Assembly: GCF_016907335.1 (NCBI RefSeq)
Contig: NZ_JAFBBT010000001.1
Coordinates: 2,232,001-2,296,000, forward strand
DNA length: 64,000 bases
DNA from: Curtobacterium herbarum
GTDB lineage: Bacteria > Actinomycetota > Actinomycetes > Actinomycetales > Microbacteriaceae
Direction of reading: 5' to 3'
Position 1 is the stretch's first letter. Every line of letters starts with the position of its first letter. The notes under the pieces are model-generated. The model was given only the letters and a program-made list of their open reading frames with translations, did no database searches and was not told where the DNA came from. The position numbers and the translations under genes are program-made. Below, one piece after another: positions 34,638 to 48,569 of this stretch.

Positions 34638-35888
34638 ATGCGAGCAGCAGAGGTCACGACCACCCCCACGTGGGTGCGCAACCGGTGGTTGCACGTGTTC
34701 TTCGCTGCCACGATGGCGCTGACGCTCGTGATCGCCGTGTTCGGCTGGTCGCCGTGGACCAGCCGCTGGCCGGCGTACCTGGTGATCGCCGTCCTGGTCG
34801 TCGCCTACGCGGCCTACGGACGTCTCGGGTACGACGAACCGCGGATGGCTGCAGCGTTCCTGCCGCTCGTGCTCGTCGCCGCCCTCGTCCTGCCCGCGGT
34901 CGCGCCGAGCACCGCGTTCGTGCAGTGCATCCTGTTCCCGCTGGTGTGGTGTCAGGTCGATCGCACCCGGACAGCGGTCCTGCTCACCGTCGCCGTCGGT
35001 GTGCTCAGCGCGGTGGGTCTGATGGTGTCGGGCGGTCCGGACGCCCTGGTGTCGACGCTCCTCATCGAGGGCATCAGCGTCATCGGATCCTGCGCGATGG
35101 GCGGTTGGATCTCCAGCGTCGCCGCGCTGTCGGAAGAACGACGGCAGCTCGTGGAGGACCTCCGCGCCGCGCAGCAGTCCCTCGCCGACGCCAACCGGGC
35201 CGCGGGCATCGCCAGCGAACGGGAGCGCCTGGCCCGCGAGATCCACGACACCGTGGCGCAGAACCTCGCCGGCATCGTGATGCTCACCGAGCGCGCCCGC
35301 AACGACCTTGCCGACGATCGCCCCGACGCCCTCGACGAACGGTTGACCGTGCTCGAGGAGTCCGCCCGCGCCGCGCTCGAAGAGTCCCGCGTGCTCGTCG
35401 CCGCGGGGTCGGCCGGCACCACGCGCGACAGCCTGGCCGGAGCACTCCACCGCCTCGGCGAGCGCCACACCCGCGAGACCGGGACCCCGGTAACGGTCAC
35501 CGCTGCCGACGGCACCCTCGACCGTGACGCCCAGGTGGTCCTGCTCCGGGTCGCACAAGAGGCCCTGTCGAACGTCCGCGCCCACGCTGCCTCGGCCGAG
35601 GTGACGGTCACGCTGCTGCACGAGCCGGACCAGACGGTGCTGCGGATCGCCGACGACGGTGTCGGCTTCGACCCGGCGGTGCCGACCGGTGGGCACGGCC
35701 TGCGCGGACTGCGTGAGCGGCTCGCCCTCGCGGGAGGGACCTGCGTCATCGCCAGCACCCCCGGCAGCGGGACGACCGTCACGGCGACTCTGCCGACCGG
35801 CGCACCGAAGCCTGCCGGAGCCGCACCGAGCCTCCCGGCCGGACCGCACGCAGCCGCAACCGCAACCGCGCCGGTGGTGTCCCGATGA
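34638..35888 (+). CDS. NarL-family sensor histidine kinase
   Basis: From the ATG after GGGAGG the protein has 416 residues; an ATG at 34569 is a possible alternative. Six or so helices occupy residues 15-175 (HVFFAATMALTLVIAVFG, YLVIAVLVVAYAAYG, FLPLVLVAALVLPAVAP and more). HisKA_3 has the phosphorylated His in REIHDTVAQNLAG near residue 203. The HATPase domain has the N-box VAQEALSNVRAHA and the G-box ADDGVGFDP, followed by GHGLRGLRERL. Membrane sensing domain of the DesK/LiaS kind suggests an envelope signal. The stop overlaps the response regulator start (ATGA). Confidence 0.92.
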   Translation: MRAAEVTTTPTWVRNRWLHVFFAATMALTLVIAVFGWSPWTSRWPAYLVIAVLVVAYAAYGRLGYDEPRMAAAFLPLVLVAALVLPAVAPSTAFVQCILFPLVWCQVDRTRTAVLLTVAVGVLSAVGLMVSGGPDALVSTLLIEGISVIGSCAMGGWISSVAALSEERRQLVEDLRAAQQSLADANRAAGIASERERLAREIHDTVAQNLAGIVMLTERARNDLADDRPDALDERLTVLEESARAALEESRVLVAAGSAGTTRDSLAGALHRLGERHTRETGTPVTVTAADGTLDRDAQVVLLRVAQEALSNVRAHAASAEVTVTLLHEPDQTVLRIADDGVGFDPAVPTGGHGLRGLRERLALAGGTCVIASTPGSGTTVTATLPTGAPKPAGAAPSLPAGPHAAATATAPVVSR

Positions 35889-36511
35889 TCCGCGTCGTGG
35901 TGGCCGACGACCACCCGATCGTCCGGTCCGGCATCGTCGCGCTGTTGCAGGCGGCAGACGACATCCAGGTCGTCGGGCAGGCCGCTGACGGCGCCGCGGC
36001 GGTGTCGATCGTGCTGGCGGAGCGGCCGGACGTCGTGCTGATGGACCTGCGGATGCCGGTGCTCGACGGCGACGCGGCGACGGCGGAGATCCTCGCCACC
36101 GCACCTGAGGTCCGCGTGCTGATCCTCACCACCTACGAGTCCGACGACCAGATCCTCGCCGCCATCGAGGCCGGAGCCACCGGATACCTGCTCAAGGCCG
36201 CCCCAGAGTCCGAGATCCTCGCCGGGGTCCGGGCGACCGCTCGGGGTGAGACGGCCCTCGCTCCCTCGGCGGCTGCGGCACTGGTCCGACGCGCGGTGGG
36301 GACGACACCGGCCGGGCCGTCGCTGACCCCGCGCGAACTCGAGGTCCTGCGCCTGGTCGCCCAGGGCAACAGCAACCCGGGGATCGGCCGCGTGCTGTTC
36401 CTCAGCGAGACGACCGTGAAGACGCACCTCGGCCACGTGTTCGAGAAGCTCGGCGTGAACGACCGCACCCGCGCCGTGACCCGCGCGATGGAGCTGGGTC
36501 TGCTCGCCTGA
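35885..36511 (+). CDS. NarL/LuxR-family response regulator
   Basis: This 208-residue regulator has a receiver domain (VVVADDHPIVRSGI, phosphorylated Asp54 in VVLMDLRMPV, Thr in LILTTYES, Lys in GYLLKAAPE) and a LuxR-type HTH starting at SLTPRELEVLRLVAQGNSN and ending in HVFEKLGVNDRTRAV. It is coupled to the kinase gene by a 4-bp overlap. The likely target is the ABC-2 exporter immediately upstream, as in LiaRS- and DesR-like modules, but no operator was identified. Confidence 0.94.
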   Translation: MIRVVVADDHPIVRSGIVALLQAADDIQVVGQAADGAAAVSIVLAERPDVVLMDLRMPVLDGDAATAEILATAPEVRVLILTTYESDDQILAAIEAGATGYLLKAAPESEILAGVRATARGETALAPSAAAALVRRAVGTTPAGPSLTPRELEVLRLVAQGNSNPGIGRVLFLSETTVKTHLGHVFEKLGVNDRTRAVTRAMELGLLA

Positions 36512-36640
36512 CCCGACGGCGGGACGCAGCGGCGGAACTCTGCGCCTGGGAGCTGCACGGGCCACGACGGGCTGCCCGCTCGTCTCGCTCACCACCCGAC
36601 CGCGTGACCGAACCGCCCCGACCCGCCTACGCTCGAAGAG

Positions 36641-39064
36641 ATGCCCGCACCACGTACGACCCTCGACCCCACTGCCACGAGCGACGGCTTCATCCGCGTC
36701 CGCGGCGCCCGCGAGAACAACCTCCGCGACGTCGACGTCGACATCCCCCGCGACCGGATCGTCGCCTTCACGGGGATCTCCGGCTCGGGCAAGTCCTCGC
36801 TGGCGTTCGGCACGGTGTTCGCCGAGGCGCAGCGCCGCTTCCTGGAGTCCGTCGCCCCCTACGCCCGTCGTCTCATCGCGCAGGGGTCGACCCCGCACGT
36901 CGAGTCGATCACGGGCCTGCCCCCGGCTGTGGCCCTGCAGCAGCGCCGCGGTGCCCCGAGCTCCCGGTCGACGGTGGGGACGCTCACGACGCTGAGCAAC
37001 TCGACCCGCATGCTGTACTCCCGCGCCGGAACGTACCCGGATGGTGCCGAGCAGCTGTACTCGGACTCGTTCTCGCCGAACACCGTCGCCGGGGCGTGCC
37101 CGCGCTGCCACGGGTTGGGTGTCGCGCACGAGGTGACCGAAGCCTCCGCCGTCCACGACCCGTCGTTGAGCATCCGCGACGGCGCGATCACGGCGTGGCC
37201 GGGCGCTTGGCAGGGCAAGAACCTGCGTGACGTGACGGCCGGCCTGGGCTACGACATCGAGCGGCCCTGGCGTGAGCTGCCGCAGGCGGACCGTGACTGG
37301 CTGCTGTTCACGGAGGAGCAGCCGGTCGTCCAGGTGCAGCCGAAGCGCGACCGGGTCGCGAAGCCGTACAAGGGGAAGTTCTGGAGCGCGCGCCAGTTCG
37401 TCCTGCACACCCTCGCCGACTCGCAGAGTGAGTCGCAGCGGAAGAAGGTCCTGCAGTTCGTCGAGTCGGGTCCGTGCACGCTGTGCGGTGGCTCGGGGCT
37501 GACGCGGGCGGCGCTCGCGGTGACGTTCGGCGGGATGACGATCGCCGATCTCAACGCCCTGCCGCTGTCCGACGTCGCCGCGGTCCTCCGCCCCACGGCC
37601 GAGCTGACCGACGCTGCCGCCGCCACCTCACGCACCACCTCGGGTGAGCGCACCGAGGTCGCCGTCGCCATCGCCCGTGACCTGCTCGGCCGTGTCGAGG
37701 TCCTCACCGGTCTCGGCCTCGGCTACCTGAGCCTCGACCGTGCGACGCCGACGCTCTCCCCCGGCGAGATGCAGCGTCTCCGGATCGCGACCCAGCTGCG
37801 GAGCGGCCTGTTCGGTGTCGTGTACGTCCTCGACGAGCCGAGCGCGGGCCTGCATCCCGCCGACGCCGAGCCGTTGATCCAGGTCCTGGAGGACCTCCGC
37901 GCCAGCGGCAACAGCGTCTTCGTCGTCGAGCACGACATGCGCATCGTCCGCCAGGCGGACTGGATCGTCGACGTCGGACCCGGCGCCGGCACGGCCGGCG
38001 GCACCGTCCTGTACAGCGGCCCGGTCGACGGCCTCGCCGACGTCGAGGCGTCGGTCACACGCCGCTTCCTGCAGCCGCGGGGCACCGACCGGGAGGCCCG
38101 CCCCACCCGGACGCCGATCGGCACCCTGGCACTGCGCGACGTCACCCGCCACAACCTCCGGGGGCTCGACGTCGACCTGCCGCTCGGCGTCTTCACCGCG
38201 GTCACCGGCGTCTCCGGCTCCGGCAAGTCCTCACTGGTCGGCGGAGTACTGCCCGCCCTGGCGGCCGACCACCCGACGGTCAGCCGCGTGGTGGAGGTCG
38301 ACCAGAAGCCGATCGGTCGGACGCCCCGGTCGAACCTCGCCACGTACACCGGGCTCTTCGACGCGGTCCGGACGGCGTTCGCGGCGACCGACGACGCGAA
38401 GGCCCGCGGTTGGACGGCCGGACGGTTCTCGTTCAACGTCGCCGGCGGCCGGTGCGAGGTCTGCCAGGGCGAGGGGTCCGTCTCCGTGGAACTGCTGTTC
38501 CTGCCGGGGAGCTGGGCGCCCTGCCCGGAGTGCCACGGCTCCCGGTACAACGACGAGACGCTCGAGGTCCGTTGGAACGGCTCGACCATCGCCGACGTCC
38601 TCGGCATGACCGTCGACGAAGCCACCCCGTTCCTCGCCCCGATCCCGGCCGCCGCCCGCGCACTCGAGGCCCTCGGCCAGGTCGGTCTCGGCTACCTGCG
38701 ACTCGGCCAGCCCGCACCGGAGCTGTCCGGCGGCGAGGCCCAGCGCATCAAGCTCGCCACCGAACTCCAGCGTGCCCGCTCCGGTCACACGCTCTACGTC
38801 CTCGACGAGCCGACCACCGGTCTGCACCCCGCCGACGTCGAGCGCCTCACCGAACAGCTGTCGCAACTCACCGACGCGGGCAACACGGTCGTCGTCGTGG
38901 AGCACTCGATGTCCGTGGTCGCCGCGGCCGACCACGTCATCGACATGGGCCCGTCCGGCGGTGACGCCGGCGGTCAGGTCGTCGCGGCGGGCACACCGGC
39001 AGAGGTCGCGGCGTCCCCGGACAGCCGCACGGCTCCCTACCTGCGCGCCGAACTCGGCCACTGA
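36641..39064 (+). CDS. UvrA-like ABC ATPase (short excinuclease A paralogue)
   Basis: This 807-residue protein has two ABC ATPase halves. Half 1: Walker A GISGSGKSSLAFG near residue 46, signature LSPGEMQRLRIA, Walker B VYVLDEPSAGLHP. Half 2: Walker A GVSGSGKSSLVGG near 525, signature LSGGEAQRIKLA, DEPTTGLHP. Zinc-binding Cys pairs are visible at ACPRCHG, CTLCGGSG and the pair CEVCQGEG/CPECHGS. It is clearly shorter than housekeeping UvrA (about 950 residues) because part of the UvrB-binding and insertion domains is missing. Relatives (UvrA2, DrrC) function in drug tolerance or accessory repair; which one applies here is not known. Confidence 0.9.
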   Translation: MPAPRTTLDPTATSDGFIRVRGARENNLRDVDVDIPRDRIVAFTGISGSGKSSLAFGTVFAEAQRRFLESVAPYARRLIAQGSTPHVESITGLPPAVALQQRRGAPSSRSTVGTLTTLSNSTRMLYSRAGTYPDGAEQLYSDSFSPNTVAGACPRCHGLGVAHEVTEASAVHDPSLSIRDGAITAWPGAWQGKNLRDVTAGLGYDIERPWRELPQADRDWLLFTEEQPVVQVQPKRDRVAKPYKGKFWSARQFVLHTLADSQSESQRKKVLQFVESGPCTLCGGSGLTRAALAVTFGGMTIADLNALPLSDVAAVLRPTAELTDAAAATSRTTSGERTEVAVAIARDLLGRVEVLTGLGLGYLSLDRATPTLSPGEMQRLRIATQLRSGLFGVVYVLDEPSAGLHPADAEPLIQVLEDLRASGNSVFVVEHDMRIVRQADWIVDVGPGAGTAGGTVLYSGPVDGLADVEASVTRRFLQPRGTDREARPTRTPIGTLALRDVTRHNLRGLDVDLPLGVFTAVTGVSGSGKSSLVGGVLPALAADHPTVSRVVEVDQKPIGRTPRSNLATYTGLFDAVRTAFAATDDAKARGWTAGRFSFNVAGGRCEVCQGEGSVSVELLFLPGSWAPCPECHGSRYNDETLEVRWNGSTIADVLGMTVDEATPFLAPIPAAARALEALGQVGLGYLRLGQPAPELSGGEAQRIKLATELQRARSGHTLYVLDEPTTGLHPADVERLTEQLSQLTDAGNTVVVVEHSMSVVAAADHVIDMGPSGGDAGGQVVAAGTPAEVAASPDSRTAPYLRAELGH

Positions 39065-39078
39065 CCGGCCCACACACC

Positions 39079-39120
39079 GGACGGGAGGCCCGGGACCAGC
39101 TGGTCCCGGGCCTCCCGTCC
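39079..39120. terminator. Perfect 42-nt palindrome, bidirectional terminator
   Basis: Two exact 21-bp arms meet without a loop; the outer part is GGACGGGAGGCCCGGG and the centre is CAGCTG. It lies between the convergent UvrA-like and oxidoreductase genes and can stop transcription from both sides. Confidence 0.85.
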
Positions 39121-39166
39121 GTCAGGTGGTGACGTGCGTCAGGTGATGACGTCCGTCACCTGGCGG

Positions 39167-40099
39167 TCACCAGGTGAGCACGAAGCGCCCGCGGGTCCCG
39201 CCCGCTTCGAGACGCTCGTGCGCCTCGGTGGCCCGGGACGCCGGGAGCACCTCGGCCACACGCGGGACGATCGTTCCGCCCTCGACCGCGTGCCGCAGGT
39301 GCTCGAGCTTGTCGAACGACCGGTACTCGTGGAAGACGAAGACCTGCTCGAAACGGATGCCCTCGGCACCGTTGCCCTTCCAACCGCGCACGTCGAGGAA
39401 GACGCCGCCGTCGCGGAGGGCCGGCACGACGACGTCCCGCTGCACGGCACAGTCGGCGAGGGCATCGACGCCCTCGGGGACGATCGCCCGCACGGCATCG
39501 GCGAACCCGTCCCCACGGGGCACGACGTGGTCGGCGCCGAGCGAGTGCACGAGCGCCTCGTCCTTCTCCGAGGAGTCCGCGATGACGGTGATGCCGGCAG
39601 CCGTGGCGAGCTGCACGACGTAGTTGCCGAGCAGGCCTGCGGCGCCGGTGACGGCGAGGGTCTGCCCGCGCTCGAGTCCGGCGAGCTCGAGCAGCTGGAT
39701 GGCGGTCAGCCCGTTCATGGGCACGGTGGACGCTTCTTCGATCGAGGTGCTGCGCGGGATGCGGGTGAACGACCCCACCGGCGCGACGAGGTGTTCGACG
39801 TAGGCACCGCCGTGCCCGGTCAGGGGCAGTGCCATCGCCATGACCTGGTCACCGACGGACCAGCCCTCGACGTCCGGGCCGACCTCGTCGATGACTCCGG
39901 CTGCGTCCATGCCCGGCACGTACGGGGCGCTCTGTGCACTCGAGTCGCGCTCCCCCGCACGGACACCGGTGTCGGTGGGGTTCACGGCGAACGCCTGCAC
40001 CGCGATCCGGACCGAACCGCTGCCGGCGTGGACGTCCTCGATCTCGTGGACGGCGAGGGCCTCGGGCCCTCCGAACTGTGTGACTCCGACGACCTTCAT
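39167..40099 (-). CDS. NADP-dependent oxidoreductase (quinone reductase-like MDR family)
   Basis: This 310-residue protein is a zinc-free medium-chain dehydrogenase. An N-terminal GroES-like domain begins at MKVVGVTQFGGPEAL, has PYVPGMDAAGVIDEVG and continues to about residue 120. The Rossmann fold has the motif AVTGAAGLLGNYVVQLA, and the C-terminus is AHERLEAGGTRGRFVLTW. Catalytic zinc Cys are absent, as in quinone oxidoreductases that reduce quinones or enones with NADPH. It is a monocistronic gene between the long palindrome and the rRNA operon terminator. Confidence 0.92.
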   Translation of the reverse strand: MKVVGVTQFGGPEALAVHEIEDVHAGSGSVRIAVQAFAVNPTDTGVRAGERDSSAQSAPYVPGMDAAGVIDEVGPDVEGWSVGDQVMAMALPLTGHGGAYVEHLVAPVGSFTRIPRSTSIEEASTVPMNGLTAIQLLELAGLERGQTLAVTGAAGLLGNYVVQLATAAGITVIADSSEKDEALVHSLGADHVVPRGDGFADAVRAIVPEGVDALADCAVQRDVVVPALRDGGVFLDVRGWKGNGAEGIRFEQVFVFHEYRSFDKLEHLRHAVEGGTIVPRVAEVLPASRATEAHERLEAGGTRGRFVLTW

Positions 40100-40164
40100 G
40101 CATCCGGTCTACCGGGTCCCGGTCGCGCGGTACCCAGCAAATGCGCACCTGTCGTGGGAATGCG

Positions 40165-40213
40165 AAAAGCCCCTGACCGGTGGAGCGTGATGCTCCACCC
40201 GTCAGGGGCTTTC
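40165..40213 (-). terminator. rRNA operon terminator
   Basis: On the minus strand AAAGCCCCTGACGGGTGGAG pairs with CTCCACCGGTCAGGGGCTTT across a short loop, followed by a T-rich end. It lies directly downstream of the 5S gene. Confidence 0.88.
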
Positions 40214-40227
40214 CGTATGAAAAGAAG

Positions 40228-40344
40228 TCCGGCGGCGTCCTACTCTCCCACAAGGTCCCCCTTGCAGTACCATCGGCGCTGAGAGGCTTAGCTTCCGGGT
40301 TCGGAATGTGACCGGGCGTTTCCCTCTCGCTATGACCACCGGAA
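40228..40344 (-). rRNA. rrf: 5S ribosomal RNA
   Basis: The minus strand reads CGGTGGTCATAGCGAGAGGG, then GAACCCGGAAGCTAAGCC and ends GGAGAGTAGGACGCCGCCGG, the conserved 5S body. Ends are set by eye to within a few bases. It is the last gene of the rRNA operon. Confidence 0.93.
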
Positions 40345-40471
40345 CACCATCGACCAGACCTGGTCTCAGACTGCTCCGCCGTAGCGAATATTCAGTTTGA
40401 TTCCCGATCGTCTGTCGGGAACCACAAAGTGGACGCGAGCCCCGACCCACAAGGGGTCAGGAAAAAAGTGT

Positions 40472-45608
<5,137 letters not shown>

Positions 45609-45934
45609 AAAATTACAACCAACACCGAAGTGTCAGCGAGTTGATCTTGACTGTTGACTGTCTACTGACAATCTTCAATCCAAAAGGAATTGCTTCATGA
45701 CCCAGTCAACCAAAGCCGACCGGGCACGAGGTCAATAAAATTGGCATTGACAATGTGCACGCTGTTGAGTTCTCAAGGACCAGACGCACTCCCCACTCGA
45801 CACCATCACGATGTCTCGCCAGAGAGGCTGGTTCGTTGCCCGGGGAAGATCGGAGCCAGACTGCATCTTCCAGGTCAGTGACCCGGTCAGTGTCTCGGCC
45901 GTTCCGTTCTCCGCCTCAGCGGCAACGAGTGATT
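45609..45934 (-). other. rRNA operon leader region
   Basis: This 326-nt stretch between the likely promoter and 16S holds no gene. It includes the GTTGAGAACTC motif and several short inverted words near 45640-45700 (TTGACTGTTGACTGTC on the plus strand) that could form the 16S processing stem. Confidence 0.65.
45758..45780 (-). promoter_or_regulatory. Leader motif upstream of 16S (antitermination/processing)
   Basis: The minus strand reads CCTTGAGAACTCAACAGCGT, a sequence recurrent before 16S and 23S genes in actinobacteria. Role in antitermination or processing is inferred from position. Confidence 0.55.
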
Positions 45935-45964
45935 ACTTTACGCACGGGTGAACGGCAGCGCCAA
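45935..45964 (-). promoter_or_regulatory. Candidate rRNA operon promoter
   Basis: On the minus strand TTGGCG (45964-45959) and TAAAGT (45940-45935) are 18 bp apart, a good SigA-type pair placed about 330 bp before 16S. Not tested; an additional promoter could lie in the leader. Confidence 0.5.
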
Positions 45965-46037
45965 GCCAGCCCGACGCCCGGGCGTGTCGCACCCGGGCGC
46001 CCCGCAGCGGAGCGGCGCCGACCGGCCACGGGAACGA

Positions 46038-46072
46038 CGGGAGGCGCAGTGCTCACTGGCACTGCGCCTCCT
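46038..46072 (-). terminator. Hairpin terminator of rlmN, insulating the rRNA promoter
   Basis: GGAGGCGCAGTGC and GCACTGCGCCTCC form a 13-bp perfect stem with a short loop. It begins with GACGGGAGGC, the word seen at several other terminators in this window. A second inverted repeat (CGCCCGGGCGTG/CACCCGGGCGC) follows at about 45975-46000. Confidence 0.75.
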
Positions 46073-46128
46073 GGCAGACCGGACTCGACGGGACCGGCGT
46101 GGTCGAACGGGCGACCGGTGGCCGACCG

Positions 46129-47364
46129 TCAGTCGGCTGCGGCCAACTGCCCGCAGGCCCCGTCGATCTCCTTGCCGCGGGTGTCGCGGAGGGTCGTCGG
46201 GATGCCGGCGGCGTTGAGTCGTCGGACGAACTCGTCCTGCACGTGCACCTCGGACGAGGTCCACACCGAGCCGGGCGTCGGGTTGAGCGGGATCGGGTTG
46301 ACGTGCACCCAGCCCTTGCCGCGCTTGTTGAGCTTCTCGGCCAACAGGTCGGCGCGCCAGGCGTGGTCGTTCATGTCCTTGATGAGCGCGTACTCGATCG
46401 ACACCCGCCGACCGGTCTTGACGTAGTAGTTGTGGGCGGCGTCGATCGCTTCGTCGGCCTTCCACTTCGAGTTCACCGGGATGAGCTCGTCGCGCAGTTC
46501 GTCGTCCGGCGCGTGCAGCGACAGCGCGAAGGTGACCGGGATCCCCTCGTCGGCGAGCTTGAGCATCGCCGGCACCAGGCCGACCGTCGAGATGGTGATG
46601 CCGCGGGCACTCATCCCGAGCCCGTTCGGCTGCGGCGCGACCATCAGGCGGACGGCGTCCATCACCCGCTTGTAGTTGGCGAGCGGCTCCCCCATGCCCA
46701 TGAAGACGATGTTCGTCACGCGTTCGGCGTCGACGCGGTCCTGCCCGCCCTTGCGCGGGTCGCCCCCGAGTTCCCCGGCGGCGATGGCGGCGTTGGCGCG
46801 GACGATCTGCTCGATGATCTCGGCCGTCGACATGTTCCGGGTCAGCCCCGCCTGTCCGGTGGCGCAGAACGGGCAGTTCATGCCGCAGCCGGCCTGGGAC
46901 GAGACGCAGAGCGTGATGCGCCCCGGGTACCGCATGAGCACCGACTCGACCAGGGCGCCGTCGTGCAGCTTCCAGAGGAACTTGATCGTGTCGCCCTTGT
47001 CGGTCTCGAGACGACGGGTCTCGGTCAGCAGGGGCGGCAGCATCCCGGCGACGAGTTCGTCGCGCTGCGCCGCCGGCAGGTCGGTCATCTTCGCCGGGTC
47101 GGAGGTGTAGTGCGTGAAGTAGTGGGTCGCGAGTTGCTTGGCGCGGAACCCGGGCAGCCCGAGTTCCTTCACCCGGGCTTCGCGCTCGTCGACCGTCAGG
47201 TCCGCCAGGTGCACCGGCGGCTTGCCCCGCTTCGGGGACGCGAACTGCAGCAGCGGCCGTCCGTCGGTCCCGGTCGCCTGCTGCCATCCTTCGGTGCGCG
47301 GGCGCACCTGCGGGCGGGCAGAGCGCTGCTCCTCGAACGGTGTGCGGGTGTCGGTGGCCATCAC
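46129..47364 (-). CDS. rlmN: 23S rRNA (adenine2503-C2)-methyltransferase RlmN
   Basis: This 411-residue radical SAM enzyme methylates C2 of A2503 in 23S rRNA (and A37 of some tRNAs). The 4Fe-4S Cys motif is CGMNCPFC in the stretch [16 protein letters not shown]. An upstream GxxGxxA-like segment and the C-terminal Cys of [11 protein letters not shown], which carries the methylcysteine in this family, are present. Two ATG codons in tandem start the protein. It lies directly upstream of the rRNA promoter region, transcribed in the same direction but separated by a strong hairpin. Confidence 0.95.
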   Translation of the reverse strand: MMATDTRTPFEEQRSARPQVRPRTEGWQQATGTDGRPLLQFASPKRGKPPVHLADLTVDEREARVKELGLPGFRAKQLATHYFTHYTSDPAKMTDLPAAQRDELVAGMLPPLLTETRRLETDKGDTIKFLWKLHDGALVESVLMRYPGRITLCVSSQAGCGMNCPFCATGQAGLTRNMSTAEIIEQIVRANAAIAAGELGGDPRKGGQDRVDAERVTNIVFMGMGEPLANYKRVMDAVRLMVAPQPNGLGMSARGITISTVGLVPAMLKLADEGIPVTFALSLHAPDDELRDELIPVNSKWKADEAIDAAHNYYVKTGRRVSIEYALIKDMNDHAWRADLLAEKLNKRGKGWVHVNPIPLNPTPGSVWTSSEVHVQDEFVRRLNAAGIPTTLRDTRGKEIDGACGQLAAAD

Positions 47365-47486
47365 TCCAGCTTACGGGAGGCCCGCAACCCGTCGAGCGCA
47401 CCGGTCCGGCCCGTCAGGGGGTCACCGCCCCGGGTCTCGGCGTCCCGGGTCTCGGCGTGCCGGTCCGGGCACGCCGGGGACTCGAC

Positions 47487-48404
47487 TCAGGAGCCGGCGG
47501 GCAGGAGGCGTGCGAAGTGGTGCGCGGCCGGGTACATCGGGACGATGTCGACGACCTCGCCCGGGTGCGGCGCCTGGAGGACGAGTCCCTGGCCGAGGTA
47601 CAGGCCGACGTGGTCCTCGTTGTCGTAGACGACCATGTCGCCGGGCAGCGCCTCGGACTCGGGCACGGTCGTGGCGACGGCGTCCTGCGTCGGGACGTAG
47701 TGGGCGAGCTGGATGCCGACGGCCTGGTACGCGACCATGGTCAGTCCGGAGCAGTCGATGCCGGTGTGGCTCGCGCCGCCCTCGACGTACGGGTCGCCGA
47801 GGTACTGCAGCGCCGTCTGGAGCACGGTCGCGCGGTCGCCACCGGCCGAGAGCGCTGCGGACAGCGCCGACTTCGCCTGGTTCTCGGTCACGCCGAAGCG
47901 GAGCACGAGGGTCGGGTACGACACGATCGAGGTGGTCGTCACGCCGTCGGAGGAGACGATCGGCACCTGCACGTCGTGGGCGACCGTGTAGGTCTGCAGG
48001 TCCTGCGACGTCGTGGTGGTGGTCGCCGGTGCGGGTACGGCGGTGGCGGCGTCGGCCGGGATCGACAGCGACAGGGTCGAGGTGATCGCGAGGGCCGGGG
48101 CGATCAGCAGCGCGGCACGCTTGGCGTTCGCGGCACGGCGGATGTGGCGCGGGTCGGCGGCACGCTCGGCACGGATCGCGGCGTTCCGCGAGACGAACGC
48201 GCTCGTCGTGGGGCGCACGGGCCGGGCGGGCGCGAGGGCGACCACGCGGGCCGGGCGCTGGTGCTCGACGAAGGTGGAGCGGGCGACGACCGGGCCGGAG
48301 GCGGAGCGGCGGCCACGGGCGCGCGGCGTCGGAGCGGCTGCGGGGGGCGGGACGGGTGCGTCTCGACGGTCCTCATCGAGTGCAGGCAGAGCGTGGCGTC
48401 CCAT
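47487..48404 (-). CDS. NlpC/P60 family peptidoglycan hydrolase
   Basis: From the ATG of MGRHALPAL, with GAAGGA 7 bp upstream, the protein has 305 residues. A basic, Ala/Pro-rich cytoplasmic segment leads to a membrane helix or signal region near residues 105-130 (AALLIAPALAITSTLSLSI, ADAATA). The C-terminal 110 residues are an NlpC/P60 domain with the catalytic Cys in GIDCSGLTMVAYQ and His in DHVGLYLG and the region around QAPHPGEVV. It probably cuts the D-Glu-mDAP or equivalent stem peptide bond during growth. The in-frame extension to 48518 is not used. Confidence 0.9.
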   Translation of the reverse strand: MGRHALPALDEDRRDAPVPPPAAAPTPRARGRRSASGPVVARSTFVEHQRPARVVALAPARPVRPTTSAFVSRNAAIRAERAADPRHIRRAANAKRAALLIAPALAITSTLSLSIPADAATAVPAPATTTTTSQDLQTYTVAHDVQVPIVSSDGVTTTSIVSYPTLVLRFGVTENQAKSALSAALSAGGDRATVLQTALQYLGDPYVEGGASHTGIDCSGLTMVAYQAVGIQLAHYVPTQDAVATTVPESEALPGDMVVYDNEDHVGLYLGQGLVLQAPHPGEVVDIVPMYPAAHHFARLLPAGS

Positions 48405-48569
48405 GGTTCCTTCCGGGTTCGAGCCGTCCTTCCGGGAGCGGCGACTCGGGAAGATAACGTATTGGTCACGAACCTGATCTCGCCTGGAGAACGGGCCCTG
48501 GTTCCTGCAGTCCGTCACAGACTCGCCGCGCAGGCCCGACTCGGCGCCCAGGCGGGTTGCGGAGTGGGG

